From assembly GCA_934317205.1 (NCBI GenBank), contig CAKREL010000025.1:1-25029 (forward strand): a DNA stretch of 25,029 bases, written 5' to 3'. The notes under the pieces were generated by a model. That model did no database searches and was not told the DNA's origin. It saw nothing but the letters and a program-made list of their open reading frames with translations. Below, in pieces: positions 18,021-25,029 of the stretch; position 1 is the stretch's first letter; the number at the start of each line of letters is the position of its first letter. The DNA comes from an uncultured Eubacterium sp. (GTDB lineage Bacteria > Bacillota > Clostridia > Lachnospirales > Lachnospiraceae). Made by a program: the position numbers and the translations under genes.

Positions 18021-18695
18021 TTATACTTCAAACTTATATCCCATACCCCATATAGTTTTGATATATTCTCCCTTATCACCTAGCTTACTGCGCAGCTTTT
18101 TAACATGAGTATCAATGGTTCTGGCGTCACCAAAATAATCATAGTTCCAAACATGGTTCAAAATTTTCTCACGAGAGAGCGCAATCCCTACATTCTCCAT
18201 AAAATAAGTCAACAGTTCAAATTCTTTGAAACTCATTTCCACATTCTTGCCGTCAATAGTCACCGTATGGGCATTTTTGTCCAGGCAGATTCCACCAATA
18301 TCCAGACTTCCTTCCATATTTAACTGATTCGTACGGCGCAAAATAGCTTCCACACGCGCAACAAGAATCTTTGGAGAAAACGGTTTGGAAATATATTCAT
18401 CCACGCCAAGTTCAAAGCCCATCAGTTCATCACTTTCATCACTTTTTGCTGTCAACATAATAATCGGCACCTTAGATGACTCCCGAATCTCACGGCAGAC
18501 TTCCCAGCCATTCATTTTCGGCATCATAACATCCAGAATGATCAGTGCAATATCTTTATCTTCATAAAACAAGTCCAGTGCTGCCTCGCCATCTCCTGCT
18601 TCCACGACATCAAAATCATGCTTTACTAAAAAATCACGTACCAACTTACGCATTCTGCTTTCATCATCAACCACCAGAATTTTTAATTTATCCAT
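18021..18695 (-). CDS. OmpR/PhoB-family response regulator
   Basis: This protein of about 224 aa has a receiver domain (VVDDESRMRKL; phospho-acceptor Asp in LIILDVMMPKMNGWE; switch residues MLTAKS and ISKPFSP) and a C-terminal winged helix (about 130-224, ending HVKKLRSKLG..IKTIWGMGYKFEV). It binds DNA, usually at tandem repeats. Two ATGs are adjacent (18698, 18695); GGAGGA favours the second by spacing. It heads the long train. About 75 nt upstream lies structured repeat copy B, whose edge supplies a possible TTTACA -35 box. The partner is the kinase immediately downstream. Confidence 0.95.
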   Translation of the reverse strand: MDKLKILVVDDESRMRKLVRDFLVKHDFDVVEAGDGEAALDLFYEDKDIALIILDVMMPKMNGWEVCREIRESSKVPIIMLTAKSDESDELMGFELGVDEYISKPFSPKILVARVEAILRRTNQLNMEGSLDIGGICLDKNAHTVTIDGKNVEMSFKEFELLTYFMENVGIALSREKILNHVWNYDYFGDARTIDTHVKKLRSKLGDKGEYIKTIWGMGYKFEV

Positions 18696-18769
18696 CATGA
18701 GTTCCTCCGGTCTTCTCTATTATCAAAAAATAGCATGAGATCTGTATTAATAATACTAATATGCTACTT

Positions 18770-18940
18770 GTAAAGCGGACATTCGCAATCCGCTTTCGCT
18801 ACTTGCTCATGAACGCAGTCGCTTTGCGACCTGTCAGTGGGAGCTTTTAACTCCCACTGACATAAGCATCCCCCTACCCACCGCTTAGTGCTCTACGCAC
18901 TTGAAGCGGGGGAATGCTTATTCTGCGTTCATTTTTTCAT
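18770..18940. repeat. Structured dispersed repeat, copy B (more complete)
   Basis: On the plus strand the element starts with a small hairpin (18770-18803; first 48 nt nearly identical to copy A). It then forms a branched fold. The closing stem is ATGAACGCAG (18809-18818) with CTGCGTTCAT. Inside it are a TCGC/GCGA hairpin, a long hairpin with arms GTCAGTGGGAG and CTCCCACTGAC, and a stem ATAAGCATCCCCC paired with GGGGGAATGCTTAT capped by CGCTTAGTG/CGCACTTGAAGCG. A run of six T's follows the closing stem. No transposase is nearby. The GC-rich subterminal palindrome is reminiscent of the ends of IS200/IS605 elements and their non-autonomous derivatives, but this is inference. Confidence 0.6.
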
Positions 18941-19003
18941 ACTACTCAAAAGTATATCTGATAAATGTGTCTATTTTATGGAAATCACAAGCTTATATGC
19001 TGC

Positions 19004-19048
19004 AAAAACCAAAAATGACACCGAAAGCGACTGTGCTTCCAGTGTCAT
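19004..19048 (-). terminator. Rho-independent terminator of tmRNA
   Basis: Arms 19015-19028 and 19035-19048 pair over 14 positions including G-T pairs, with a six-nt loop. Read on the minus strand, the stem is followed by TTTTT and a second T run. It sits directly after the tmRNA 3' end. Confidence 0.88.
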
Positions 19049-19051
19049 GTA

Positions 19052-19393
19052 TGGAGATGAGGGGAATCGAACCCCTGTCCGAAATTCCAGCCACCGTACT
19101 TCTACGAGCGTAGTCACTGTATTAACATTCCCTCCGCCGAACACCCAGTAACCGGTTTTCGGTTTCAGTAGCTTCATATTACGCCCTTATACGCAAAGCT
19201 TTGTATAAGTCGTTTCCTGCATGGTCGATGCCTGGGTCCGAAAGTGCAGGTGCTCCCGGTCAGACAAGCTGCAACTTAGGCAGCCAGTGCTAATTTATTA
19301 TTATCAGCGTTTATATTTAGATTTGAAATTTAACGCATTTCATACGGCTCGCTTCTCCGGCTTTTAAAACCCCGTCGAAACCAGTACATCCCC
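19052..19393 (-). ncRNA. ssrA: Transfer-messenger RNA (tmRNA, SsrA)
   Basis: This 342-nt RNA rescues stalled ribosomes. The 5' end GGGGATG pairs with CATCTCC at the 3' end to make the acceptor stem. The 5' part continues GTACTGGTTTCGACGGGG, and the T arm is GGGGTTCGATTCCCC. The tag frame reads GCT GAT AAT AAT AAA TTA GCA CTG GCT GCC TAA, encoding ADNNKLALAA, possibly preceded by one more residue. Several pseudoknot arms are visible, such as CCGGTTACTGGG and GCTTTGCGTATAAGG. CCA is not encoded after discriminator A. A textbook promoter lies upstream and a terminator downstream, so it is an independent unit; the ~50-nt leader would be removed by RNase P. Confidence 0.96.
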
Positions 19394-19449
19394 GAATCGT
19401 TTCGGTGGATCATGCCAGTTATCAGAAACTTATCCTTCTGATCTTTGTT

Positions 19450-19478
19450 ATTATATTGGATTTTTTTCTATTCGTCAA
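19450..19478 (-). promoter_or_regulatory. Sigma-A promoter of tmRNA
   Basis: TTGACG (19473-19478) and a perfect TATAAT (19450-19455) are separated by 17 nt. The expected transcript start is about 50 nt before the mature tmRNA 5' end. Confidence 0.88.
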
Positions 19479-19512
19479 GAGAAAAGCATTTCTCTAAACC
19501 AACAGCTACATT

Positions 19513-19559
19513 TTCCTTATTAAATTGTGGGATTTTGACACTCAAATCTCAATAAGGAA
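19513..19559. other. Intergenic imperfect hairpin between ssrA and amt
   Basis: TTCCTTATT (19513-19521) is perfectly complementary to AATAAGGAA (19551-19559). Inside, GGGATTT (19529-19535) pairs with AAATCTC (19544-19550) with one G-T pair. No gene is seen in 19479-19596. It could be a small structured RNA or simply an AT-rich palindrome. Confidence 0.3.
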
Positions 19560-19596
19560 TATCCCATTTTATAATTTTTTACACTTTTTATCACAA

Positions 19597-19623
19597 ATGT
19601 CCCGGGTAAACTTCCCGGGACAT
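19597..19623 (-). terminator. Probable terminator of the amt gene
   Basis: A perfect 10-bp inverted repeat (ATGTCCCGGG / CCCGGGACAT) has a 7-nt loop. On the minus strand it lies about 90 nt after the amt stop. The following T tract is weak (TTTGTGAT), so termination may be incomplete. Confidence 0.6.
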
Positions 19624-19712
19624 CTGCTCTTTGAGTTGAACTATTTTATGATGTGAGGTTTTTGAAGAATTGCTTACATTTTCAAATCTGCCTGTGCATT
19701 CCTGCTATTATC

Positions 19713-21470
19713 CTAATCCTGAAGTGCATCATAGCCTTCTGCACCGGTACTGATTCTAATTGCATTTTCTACGTTATATACGAAAATCTTACCATCACCA
19801 ATATGACCAGTGTAAAGTGCTTTTTTAGCTGCTTCAATAACTGTTCTAGGTGAAACTTTACTTACTACGATATCAACCTGAATCTTAGGCAGTAAGTTCA
19901 TATCCATTGTAACACCACGATATTTGCTTGTTCTGCCGTGCTGAGCACCACAGCCAAGAACGTTTGTAACCGTCATACCATTGATACCAATAGCTGCCAT
20001 TGCCTCGTTGAGGGCATCGAATCTGCTCTGTTTTGCATAGATTGTAATCTTTGTAATACTTACATCGCTGCCTGTTGCAACAGATGGATCCGGAGTACGA
20101 ACCTGTACCGGAACTGCCTCGTCGATCGGTACTGCATTTTTCGGAAGTTTAACCGGAGTTGCAGATGAGAAGTTGTTGATACTGGATGTTAATGCAAAGT
20201 CTGCATAAGCGCTTGCAAGACCATGTTCTGTCTGATCCAGACCAATGATTTCTTCTTCTTCACTGACACGAAGACCGATTGTTGCACGAATTACAAGGAA
20301 TGTAATTGTAATCGTAACTGCTGCCCATGCCAGAACGGTTATGATACCAAGGCACTGCAGACCTAATAATTTTACACCGCCGCCATAGAACAGACCGACA
20401 AGCTCATTTCCGTTTTTATCTGCGATTGCATAACCCGGAGCTGTGTTTGTAGCGAAAAGACCTACTGCAAATGTACCCCAGATACCATTCATAAAATGAA
20501 CGGCTACGGCACCAACCGGATCATCAACATGTAACTTATAATCAAGAAGCCATACACCAAATACTACTAATAAACCTGCTACAGCACCGATTACGATAGA
20601 ACCTGCTGCATCTGTAACATCACAAGGAGCTGTGATTGCTACCAAACCTGCCAAAGAAGCATTCAGACACATGGAAACATCTGGTTTACCATATTTCAAC
20701 CATGTAAATATCATACAAACAACAGTTGCAACTGCCGGTGAAATGGTTGTTGTAAGGAAAATAGAACCTAACTGCTCAATACTTGTTGCTGCTGCGCCGT
20801 TGAAACCATACCAGCCAAACCAGAGAATGAAACATCCAAGGCAGCCAAGTGCAAGGTTATGTCCCGGAATCGCGTTTACTTTTCTGATTTTGCCATTCTC
20901 GTCTTTTGTAAATTTACCGATACGTGGTCCAAGGAGCCATGCACCGATCAGTGCACTGACACCACCAACCATATGAATTGCACAGGATCCTGCGAAATCA
21001 TGGAATCCAAGCTGTGCTAACCAGCCGCCGCCCCAGATCCAGTGAGCTTCGATCGGGTAGATCAATGCGGAGATAACTCCGGAATAAATACAATAAGATA
21101 AAAATTTTGTTCTCTCTGCCATAGCACCGGAAACGATGGTTGCTGTAGTAGCACAGAATACTAAGTTAAATACGAAACTTGAAAAACTGAAATTACTGTA
21201 GGATGAAAAAAGATCAAATCCCGGTTTTCCGATAAATCCTAACACATCTTCGCCAAGTAAGAAGGAAAAACCAATCAGAATGAACATTACAGTACCAATA
21301 CAAAAGTCCATCAAGTTCTTCATCAAAATGTTACCGGTATTTTTTGCTCTGGTGAAACCTGCCTCCACCATTGCGAAACCTGCCTGCATCCAGAATACCA
21401 ATGCGGCACCTATCAGAAACCAGACACCAAATATGTTGTCATTAATAAAAGTCATAATCTCCTGCGTCAT
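19713..21470 (-). CDS. amt: Ammonium transporter with fused C-terminal PII signalling domain
   Basis: This 585-aa protein has residues about 1-415 as an 11-helix Amt channel and about 468-585 as a complete PII (GlnB/GlnK) domain. Amt hallmarks include FWMQAGFAMVEAGFTRAKN, the twin pore histidines (GSCAIHMVGG and AVHFMNGIWG) and GAVAGLLVVFG. The PII part has a T-loop GCGAQHGRTSKYRG with the conserved Gln, and the nucleotide-binding HIGDGKIFVYNVENAIRI. The position equivalent to the uridylylated Tyr51 of E. coli is Met522, so control is likely by ATP/ADP/2-oxoglutarate binding rather than uridylylation. The fused domain probably gates the trimeric channel directly. AGGAGGT precedes the ATG by seven nt. 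A long structured leader with a terminator suggests attenuation. Confidence 0.95.
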   Translation of the reverse strand: MTQEIMTFINDNIFGVWFLIGAALVFWMQAGFAMVEAGFTRAKNTGNILMKNLMDFCIGTVMFILIGFSFLLGEDVLGFIGKPGFDLFSSYSNFSFSSFVFNLVFCATTATIVSGAMAERTKFLSYCIYSGVISALIYPIEAHWIWGGGWLAQLGFHDFAGSCAIHMVGGVSALIGAWLLGPRIGKFTKDENGKIRKVNAIPGHNLALGCLGCFILWFGWYGFNGAAATSIEQLGSIFLTTTISPAVATVVCMIFTWLKYGKPDVSMCLNASLAGLVAITAPCDVTDAAGSIVIGAVAGLLVVFGVWLLDYKLHVDDPVGAVAVHFMNGIWGTFAVGLFATNTAPGYAIADKNGNELVGLFYGGGVKLLGLQCLGIITVLAWAAVTITITFLVIRATIGLRVSEEEEIIGLDQTEHGLASAYADFALTSSINNFSSATPVKLPKNAVPIDEAVPVQVRTPDPSVATGSDVSITKITIYAKQSRFDALNEAMAAIGINGMTVTNVLGCGAQHGRTSKYRGVTMDMNLLPKIQVDIVVSKVSPRTVIEAAKKALYTGHIGDGKIFVYNVENAIRISTGAEGYDALQD

Positions 21471-21597
21471 AACTTACCTCCTAGTTTTTCGATTCCATGG
21501 AATCTTTACTTAAAACGACACTGTTCGTGCGAGTGTGTATCGTTTGCACGAAGTGCTTTTGCTTGATAGTAAATTCAACGTAATTTCCTATCGAACT

Positions 21598-21640
21598 AAA
21601 AAAGGAGTGTCACCTGCCGCTAGCCTGCAGATGACACTCC
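21598..21640 (-). terminator. Intrinsic terminator inside the amt leader (putative attenuator)
   Basis: The 14-bp arms 21604-21617 and 21627-21640 (one G-T pair) have a nine-nt loop and, on the minus strand, a following run of six T's. It lies about 130 nt upstream of the amt start in the same direction. Confidence 0.85.
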
Positions 21641-21759
21641 GTTGTGTCGCTATCAGAGTTTTTCTATTGTCCGGGCATTGGAACCACTGTAAAAACAGGG
21701 AACAATTTGTTCGCATATTCTACCATCTGCCCTCACAGGATTCTTATCCCGGAAAATAG

Positions 21760-21796
21760 AAAAAGGCACCGGAAGCTTATTCTTCTCAGCACCTTT
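21760..21796 (-). terminator. Hairpin with T tract downstream of lysR / at start of the amt leader
   Basis: AAAGGTGCTG pairs with CGGTGCCTTT (several G-T pairs) with an inner GAAG/CTTC pairing, followed by TTTTTCTATTTT on the minus strand. It may terminate the por-lysR transcript, 178 nt after the lysR stop. Confidence 0.55.
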
Positions 21797-21812
21797 GCCT
21801 TTGATGTCTGTA

Positions 21813-21841
21813 ATATTACCCTCATCGCGATGAAAAGTCAA
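21813..21841 (-). promoter_or_regulatory. Candidate promoter of amt
   Basis: TTGACT (21836-21841) is 17 nt from TAATAT (21813-21818). It is the best promoter-like pair between lysR and amt, and would place the start near 21806. If it is right, the hairpin at 21762-21796 belongs to the amt leader. Confidence 0.45.
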
Positions 21842-21973
21842 TAAAATTTATTAAATTTTTGTGAATTTATATGATTCAGCAAATATCCATGCATTCTGGC
21901 ATTATTTTTGTGCAATTCAACCAGAGCACAATCGTTGCTATACAGAAGGTTATAAAAAGACACCGCGACTCTC

Positions 21974-22861
21974 TTATGCTTCGTCTATGGTCTTATACTT
22001 TTCTATAACGTGCTGGTATAGCATTTTAACTGCCGGAGCAAGGAAGTTCGGGTTTAATGCGGATATGCCAATGACACGATGTGCCTCTGGCATCATTGGA
22101 TAACGATCTACTTCGTATGGAATGTCATTCATAACCAACTCCGGCATAATGCAGATGCCAAGTCCTGCTGCCACCAGTGCAATTGTAGACAGATCATCTA
22201 CAACGTGATAATCCATCCGCACGTTTCCCAATCCATTCTGTTTCATAAAAATGGCAATATCTGCATCTGTAGTTTCCATCTGAGAGACAAATACTTCGTC
22301 TTTCATCTCGTCAGGTGTCATATACAGGGTATCTTCCCGTTTGTGATATCCTTTTGGAACTACACAGAGGAGTGGATCACAGTACAGAGGCTCAATTGGC
22401 AGATCTCCGGCGGAAGACAGTGACAAAAAGCCAATATCTACGATCCCATTTTTAATCCAATAAGATACATCTGCATAGGTTCCCTGATATAGTTCGATAT
22501 TAATATCCGGGTAACGCTGATGAAAAGAATGGATAATGTCTGTCATCCAGTTTGTACATACGCTGGAAAAACAACCCACTTTTACATTTCCCATTTTCAG
22601 TCCGTTCAATCCTGCGATTGCCTGCTGCAGACTCTCATCGCTGTTTAATACTGCATTCACATAAGGAAGCAGATGTTCTCCATAATTGGTCAGGGCTACC
22701 CCTGCCTTATTTCTCGTAAACAGGGAAAATCCCAGTTCCTGCTCCATCGATGCGATTGCATGACTGACAGCAGAAGGCGTCAGATTTAAAATTTCTGCCG
22801 CCTTCTGGAAACTTCCCTGCCCTACCACTGTCTGAAATACCTGATAGGATAACAAAGTCAT
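21974..22861 (-). CDS. LysR-family transcriptional regulator
   Basis: This 295-aa regulator has an N-terminal winged helix-turn-helix (residues about 1-60: YQVFQTVVGQGSFQKAAEIL, then LTPSAVSHAIASMEQELG) and a periplasmic-binding-like effector domain (about 90-290). It starts 18 nt after porB, with GGGAGG nine nt before the ATG, and so is probably in the por operon. A LysR gene at the end of a catabolic operon may act on that operon or on the next gene (amt). Target and effector cannot be read from the sequence. No terminator separates it from porB. Confidence 0.93.
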   Translation of the reverse strand: MTLLSYQVFQTVVGQGSFQKAAEILNLTPSAVSHAIASMEQELGFSLFTRNKAGVALTNYGEHLLPYVNAVLNSDESLQQAIAGLNGLKMGNVKVGCFSSVCTNWMTDIIHSFHQRYPDINIELYQGTYADVSYWIKNGIVDIGFLSLSSAGDLPIEPLYCDPLLCVVPKGYHKREDTLYMTPDEMKDEVFVSQMETTDADIAIFMKQNGLGNVRMDYHVVDDLSTIALVAAGLGICIMPELVMNDIPYEVDRYPMMPEAHRVIGISALNPNFLAPAVKMLYQHVIEKYKTIDEA

Positions 22862-22879
22862 CTATTTATTCCTCCCGGA

Positions 22880-23821
22880 TTATCGTGCGCATTTATACTG
22901 AAGATCTTCCCAACGACGGTCAACTTCAGCCTGGAACTGTGCGATCAGATCCTCATTACCTGGCTTAAACAGATGTTTGAATCTGCCCTGTTCGCGCAAA
23001 AAGTCTTCAATTGGCAATTTCTTCTTCGGTTCATATGTCAAACGCCATTTACCATGTTCTACTTCAAACATTGGCCAGTAACAGGTCTCAACGGCAAGTT
23101 TGCAGATTTTCATAATGTCTGCTGTATCATAACGCCATCCACGCGGACATGGAGTCATAATATTTAAGAAAGCAGCACCCTCTGTGTAAATAGCTTTTTC
23201 AGCTTTTTTGTGAAGATCAGAAAAATTGCCAATCATCGTTGTCTGTCCTACGTACGGAACATCATGATCCGCAATAATGGATGCCAGATCTTTTCGGTTT
23301 TGCATTTTACCGTTGGACTGTGTACCTACTGGTGTGGTCGTGGTATCTGCATACATCGGTGTTGCAGAAGAACGCTGAATACCAGTGTTCATGTACGCTC
23401 CATTGTCGTAACAAACATATACCATATCATGGTTACGCTCCATTGCTCCGGAAAGAGACTGGAAACCGATATCGTATGTACCTCCGTCACCACCAAAGGT
23501 AATAAATTTAAATGTGGCATCTTCCGGCAGACGGCCACGTTTTTTCAACGCTTTGTATGCAGTCTCCACGCCACTTAATGTAGCACCTGCATTTTCAAAT
23601 GCATTATGGATATAGCTGTCCTCCCACGCAGTATATGGATACATGAAAGAAGAAACCTCCAGACATCCGGTTGCATTACCGATCACTGCCTGATCTTCCT
23701 CATGCAATGCACGCAGTACGGCACGCACTGCGATGGTTGCGCCACATCCTGCACACATTCTGTGTCCCGGAGCCAGACGTTCCGGTTTGCTCATAACTTC
23801 TTTAAATTTATATTCGCTCAT
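22880..23821 (-). CDS. porB: Pyruvate:ferredoxin oxidoreductase, beta subunit (TPP-binding)
   Basis: This 313-aa subunit carries thiamine diphosphate. It has APGHRMCAGCGATIAVRAVL and a CLEVSSFMYPYTAW block near the N-terminus; its cysteines likely bind an iron-sulfur cluster. The TPP/Mg motif is GGDGGTYDIGFQSLSGAMER followed by VYVCYDN. With PorA it oxidises pyruvate and CoA to acetyl-CoA and CO2, reducing ferredoxin. ATG at 23821 is preferred over the preceding GTG at 23824 because AGGAGG is seven nt away. It lies 11 nt after porA. Other 2-oxoacid oxidoreductases (Vor, Kor) are close relatives, but motif similarity to PorB is strong. Confidence 0.92.
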   Translation of the reverse strand: MSEYKFKEVMSKPERLAPGHRMCAGCGATIAVRAVLRALHEEDQAVIGNATGCLEVSSFMYPYTAWEDSYIHNAFENAGATLSGVETAYKALKKRGRLPEDATFKFITFGGDGGTYDIGFQSLSGAMERNHDMVYVCYDNGAYMNTGIQRSSATPMYADTTTTPVGTQSNGKMQNRKDLASIIADHDVPYVGQTTMIGNFSDLHKKAEKAIYTEGAAFLNIMTPCPRGWRYDTADIMKICKLAVETCYWPMFEVEHGKWRLTYEPKKKLPIEDFLREQGRFKHLFKPGNEDLIAQFQAEVDRRWEDLQYKCAR

Positions 23822-23832
23822 CACTCTGCCTC

Positions 23833-25017
23833 CTATTTTCTCAGACCGATATACTGATACTGTGTTACCGGTTTACCATTTTCTACTACATCTTCCAGTT
23901 CTGCAAATACATCTTTTGCTTCTTCAACAGTAAAATCACGTCCACCAAGTCCATAGATGTAATTAATTGCTTCCATATAAGTTCTGGTGCGGTACAGACC
24001 AGCTGTAATCTCAGAACCAAGTGGTCCTCCATTTCCGTTGTAGCTCTCGCAACGATCCATAATGGCTACTGCTTTACAATTTTTTTTGATTGCTTCTACG
24101 ATTTCCTCTGCCGGGAACGGACGGAAAACACGCAGTTTCAGCACTCCGACTTTCTTTCCTTCCTCGCGCAGCTCGTCTACAGCCTCTTTTGCCGTTCCTG
24201 CTGCGGAACCGATAATAACCATCACATAGTCTGCATCTTCTGTCTTATATTCTTCAAATAGGCCATACTCTCTGCCGGAAATTCCTGCAAACTCTTTCGC
24301 TACGTCTACAATGACCTGTTTTGCGTTCTCCAGTGCAATCAGCTGATTTTTTCTACTTTCCATTACAAAATTAGATACTGCATACGGTCCAACAGAAACC
24401 GGTTTCCCTGGATTTAACAAATACTCCTCCGGGTGATATTCACCAACGAACTCTTTGACCGGTGCATCCTCTAATAATTCAATATTCTCTACGGCATGAC
24501 TGGTAATAAAACCATCCTGACAAATCATGATTGGCAGGCGGACATCTTTATGCTCGGCAATGCGGTATGCCTGAATAAAATTATCATATACTTCCTGATT
24601 ATTTTCTGCATAAATCTGGATCCATCCGGTATCGCGGGCTCCCATACCATCGGTATGATCACAGTTAATGTTGATCGGGCCAGAAAGAGTACGGTTTACC
24701 AGTGTCAGAGCGATCGGCATACGGTTGGAAGCTGCCAGCAGCAATTCTTCCCACATCAGAGCCAGACCCGCGGAAGAAGTTGCAGTCAGTGTCCTTGCAC
24801 CTGCTGCCTCAGATCCGATGCAGGCACTCATTGCAGAATGCTCACTTTCGACCGGAATAAACTCTGTATCAATCTCGCCATTTGCAATGTATGTGGATAC
24901 CATCTGCGGAATCTCTGTGGACGGTGTAATCGGAAATGCCGGCATAACATCTGGATTTACCTGTTTGATTGCGTAGGCAACGGCCTCGTTACCTGACATA
25001 CGTTCTTTGATTCCCAT
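23833..25017 (-). CDS. porA: Pyruvate:ferredoxin oxidoreductase, alpha subunit
   Basis: This 394-aa subunit has the pyrimidine-binding domain (AFPITPSTEIPQM; VESEHSAMSACIGSEAAGA; TATSSAGLALMWEELLLAA) and a C-terminal transketolase-like domain ending in GGRDFTVEEAKDVF. The multisubunit form normally includes gamma and delta (PorG, PorD) subunits, which are expected just beyond the right edge; only 12 nt upstream of the ATG are visible and show no ribosome site. The single-chain PFOR common in clostridia is a different gene. The operon continues into porB and lysR. Confidence 0.93.
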   Translation of the reverse strand: MGIKERMSGNEAVAYAIKQVNPDVMPAFPITPSTEIPQMVSTYIANGEIDTEFIPVESEHSAMSACIGSEAAGARTLTATSSAGLALMWEELLLAASNRMPIALTLVNRTLSGPININCDHTDGMGARDTGWIQIYAENNQEVYDNFIQAYRIAEHKDVRLPIMICQDGFITSHAVENIELLEDAPVKEFVGEYHPEEYLLNPGKPVSVGPYAVSNFVMESRKNQLIALENAKQVIVDVAKEFAGISGREYGLFEEYKTEDADYVMVIIGSAAGTAKEAVDELREEGKKVGVLKLRVFRPFPAEEIVEAIKKNCKAVAIMDRCESYNGNGGPLGSEITAGLYRTRTYMEAINYIYGLGGRDFTVEEAKDVFAELEDVVENGKPVTQYQYIGLRK

Positions 25018-25029
25018 TATTCTACGCCC

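Larger units (their letters stand above)
21471..21806 (-). promoter_or_regulatory. Long structured 5' leader of amt, candidate riboswitch or antitermination site
   Basis: This leader of about 335 nt contains several ordered elements. A hairpin lies near its start (21762-21796). A long-range stem follows (21748-21759 with 21664-21675, 11 of 12 pairs) enclosing 72 nt with hairpins at 21687-21698 and 21700-21712. Next come a short hairpin with hexaloop AACGGA (21633-21648), an overlapping intrinsic terminator (21604-21640), and more stems before the ribosome site. The hexaloop hairpin and the terminator share bases and exclude each other. It matches no riboswitch class I can recognise. Antitermination by an ANTAR protein is an alternative. 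Confidence 0.5.

Noticed and set aside
18770..18940. Complete IS200/IS605 insertion sequence
   Set aside because: There is no tnpA or tnpB reading frame; only end-like palindromes are seen.
21600..21806. Cobalamin, T-box, FMN, lysine or c-di-GMP riboswitch in the amt leader
   Set aside because: None of the diagnostic core sequences of these classes is present, so no known class is claimed.
21653..21841. Minus-strand 62-codon ORF in the amt leader, as a possible leader peptide
   Set aside because: The start codon is a TTG that coincides with the putative -35 box, no ribosome site is present, and the frame runs through paired RNA segments.

Overview
The window reads as an ordinary chromosomal segment of a gut-type anaerobic Firmicute, most likely Lachnospiraceae (Clostridia). 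Reasons: moderately AT-rich DNA, strong GGAGG-type ribosome sites, the gene order dgt-dnaG-rpoD-trmK-nucleoside kinase, a DUF5685/J-domain pair, ferredoxin-dependent pyruvate oxidation (porA-porB), an Amt-PII fusion, and tRNA/tmRNA genes without an encoded CCA. The species cannot be fixed from sequence alone. Every protein gene and two of the three RNA genes (rnpB, ssrA) are on the minus strand; only the tRNA-Met gene is on the plus strand.

Layout, left to right. 1-405 holds no gene but a roughly 200-bp imperfect hairpin repeat. 406-2793 encodes a PD-(D/E)XK nuclease fused to an XPD/DinG-like Fe-S helicase, preceded by a structured repeat (copy A). 3082-3309 is a small HPr-like protein lacking the active-site His loop, with its own leader and terminator. 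3860-3933 is tRNA-Met(CAU). 4121-6176 is a three-gene module: J-domain protein, DUF5685 protein, and membrane protein with a zinc ribbon. 6271-7386 is a membrane acyltransferase. 7447-7854 is RNase P RNA.

7879-18698 is one near-continuous minus-strand gene train. Transcription order is response regulator, histidine kinase, hisH, hisF, ung, dgt, dnaG, rpoD, trmK, nucleoside kinase. It joins signalling, histidine/purine-linked imidazole glycerol phosphate synthesis, DNA repair and dNTP control to the macromolecular-synthesis core (primase and housekeeping sigma factor). Most gaps are under 60 nt; the largest (137 nt) precedes dgt.

18699-19712 contains a second, more complete copy of the structured repeat (copy B), the tmRNA gene ssrA with promoter and terminator, and a structured intergenic stretch. 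19713-21470 is an ammonium transporter with a fused C-terminal PII domain, behind a long structured leader with a terminator that suggests transcription attenuation. 21974-25017 holds a LysR regulator directly behind porB and porA; the operon continues beyond the right edge.

The items most worth following are the amt leader (candidate riboswitch or ANTAR-type antitermination site), the paired structured repeats at 2.8 kb and 18.8 kb, the hairpin element at the left edge, the His-less HPr, the nuclease-helicase fusion, and the coupling of a two-component system to hisHF and the dnaG-rpoD operon. No complete transposase, CRISPR array, prophage or defence island is visible.
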